Positions 62,887 to 64,000 of a stretch of DNA of 64,000 nucleotides are shown here, piece by piece. The stretch comes from Salvator merianae (lineage: Eukaryota; Chordata; Lepidosauria; Squamata; Teiidae): contig QVOM02000034.1 of NCBI GenBank assembly GCA_003586115.2, forward strand, positions 132,663,598-132,727,597, in the 5' to 3' direction. The notes under the pieces were generated by a model. It was not told the origin of the DNA. It did no database searches and saw nothing but the letters and a program-made list of their open reading frames with translations. The position numbers and the translations under genes were made by a program. The first letter of the stretch is position 1; every line of letters begins with the position of its first letter.

Positions 62887-64000
62887 GGCACGATACATGA
62901 ATAAGTCTAAAGGAGCAATACAAATCCCCTAAAATATGGAACAAAATGTAGCACACTTCTAGTATTTTTAATATAGCTAATTTTAATTCATAATTCAAGT
63001 GAAATTCTGAAGAAGGTATTTGAATCACAATCCAATATGGGAGAAGCAAATAAAGGGTTGACTTTTGTTTTGTTATGTTTTGGCATCAAATGGATTTTGA
63101 GGGAGAGAATTTGAAATTTTCTCCCCTGGCTTCTCCAGATTCTATTCCTTTATTCATGTTTCTCCCACCCCAGCTCCAATACTGGAAGATCATTAACTGG
63201 GAGGGAAACTTGCTTTTACTTGTGGAATCATAGATCTTTGCTTACATTTTAATGCCAAAAAAGATTCCCAACTATGTTAAACTTATAAACGTACATAAAT
63301 ACATGGCTGCCCAATCATATTCAAAAGTCCCCTATTCTTATTAATATAAAGTGTATTATAAGGTATAACAGTATCAGGCTGGTAAATGAGCCATCTGTGG
63401 GTTGAAATGCTCCACTCCCTCTATAGAGATAGGAGGCACACTGGTCACATGACAGGACCTTCCTGGCCTCTGAAAACCTCACAGCAGTGGAACAAAAGTT
63501 CTGCAGTTGTGAGATTGCCATCTGTTGCAATTTAGTGATGAATTGGAAATGGTTCCAAAACTCAGCCATTTTAGGTCCGATCCCTAGCAATTAACCTCCT
63601 CTGCTGCTGTCACTCTACACAGTGGTGTAGGAGGTGAATAGGATTGTGATATTTCCTTGGAATTGTTTTTTTGCACCATGTGTGCAGGATATTTTCAAGG
63701 ATAAATTTTATGGTTTGGGGTGTGTGACCTGCAGGTGGCTATGTTTGCCCACCAGACCCCACTGCCCTTGAGGAGGGTCCATCTTCCATTGTTTGGATGC
63801 AAACCTAAAGATAGTTAAATAACTGGATATCCAGCACGTTACTAGTTTGCTGGCACAGTTTTGCTTACTGGTGGCATCTGATGAGGTCCTGGCAACTTCC
63901 AGGGGCTTGCCAAATGCATTAAAAAATCCAAAATCAAAGAAATGGGGTGTGCATGTGGTGAGCTCCTGGAAGTTGCTGTTGAAGTGATGCCATAGCACCT
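62887..64000 (-). other. TNR: TNR intron sequence, no exon recognised
   Basis: This stretch should be intron between the 61075-61194 exon and the next upstream TNR exon. No FN3-like frame with splice sites is visible on the minus strand, so the upstream exon lies beyond the window edge. Confidence 0.6.

Overview
The window is vertebrate nuclear DNA, most likely from a squamate reptile (lizard or snake). The protein-coding content is the 3' part of one split gene. The rest is interspersed repeats typical of squamates: BovB/RTE, CR1-type and L1 LINEs, a Tc1-like transposon, Harbinger-like and hAT-like inverted-repeat elements, a tRNA-derived SINE with a CR1-like tail, and MIR-like fragments. 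There is no operon structure, CRISPR array, canonical tRNA gene or rRNA gene, and no bacterial or phage sequence was recognised. The species call rests on repeat types read by eye and is an inference.

The gene is tenascin-R (TNR), an extracellular matrix glycoprotein of the nervous system, on the minus strand. Nine coding exons can be placed to the base from splice sites and protein match: 61075-61194 and 58295-58438 (penultimate FN3 repeat), 57767-57897 and 53095-53227 (last FN3 repeat), then 43059-43210, 38504-38600, 37067-37228, 32647-32810 and 29168-29287 (the complete fibrinogen-like globe, C-terminal tail and stop). All junctions are GT-AG and all phases agree, giving 401 whole codons plus 5 codons split across introns, with no frameshift. 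Upstream exons lie beyond position 64000. Below 29168 lies the 3' UTR, whose end is not resolved, then about 25 kb of 3' flank without a recognisable gene.

Layout: 1-8 kb is mostly unannotated, with a small inverted-repeat element, a 274-base tandem duplication and a BovB remnant. 8-9 kb is an 860-base Harbinger-like element. 12.6-13.2 kb is BovB. 15.6-21.7 kb holds a hAT-like element, a LINE reverse-transcriptase remnant, the tRNA/CR1 SINE and another inverted-repeat element. 26 kb is the 3' end of a CR1-type LINE. From 29 to 61 kb TNR exons alternate with repeat-filled introns: a 1.38-kb element, a young L1 tail with a perfect 13-base target duplication, a Tc1 element, CR1, and a rearranged L1. 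61.2-62.2 kb is a second copy of the 1.4-kb element family.

The observation most worth checking is that this second copy sits only 18 bases upstream of a TNR exon. The branch point and part of the 3' splice-site context of that exon must therefore lie inside transposon sequence, unless an unusually close branch point is used.
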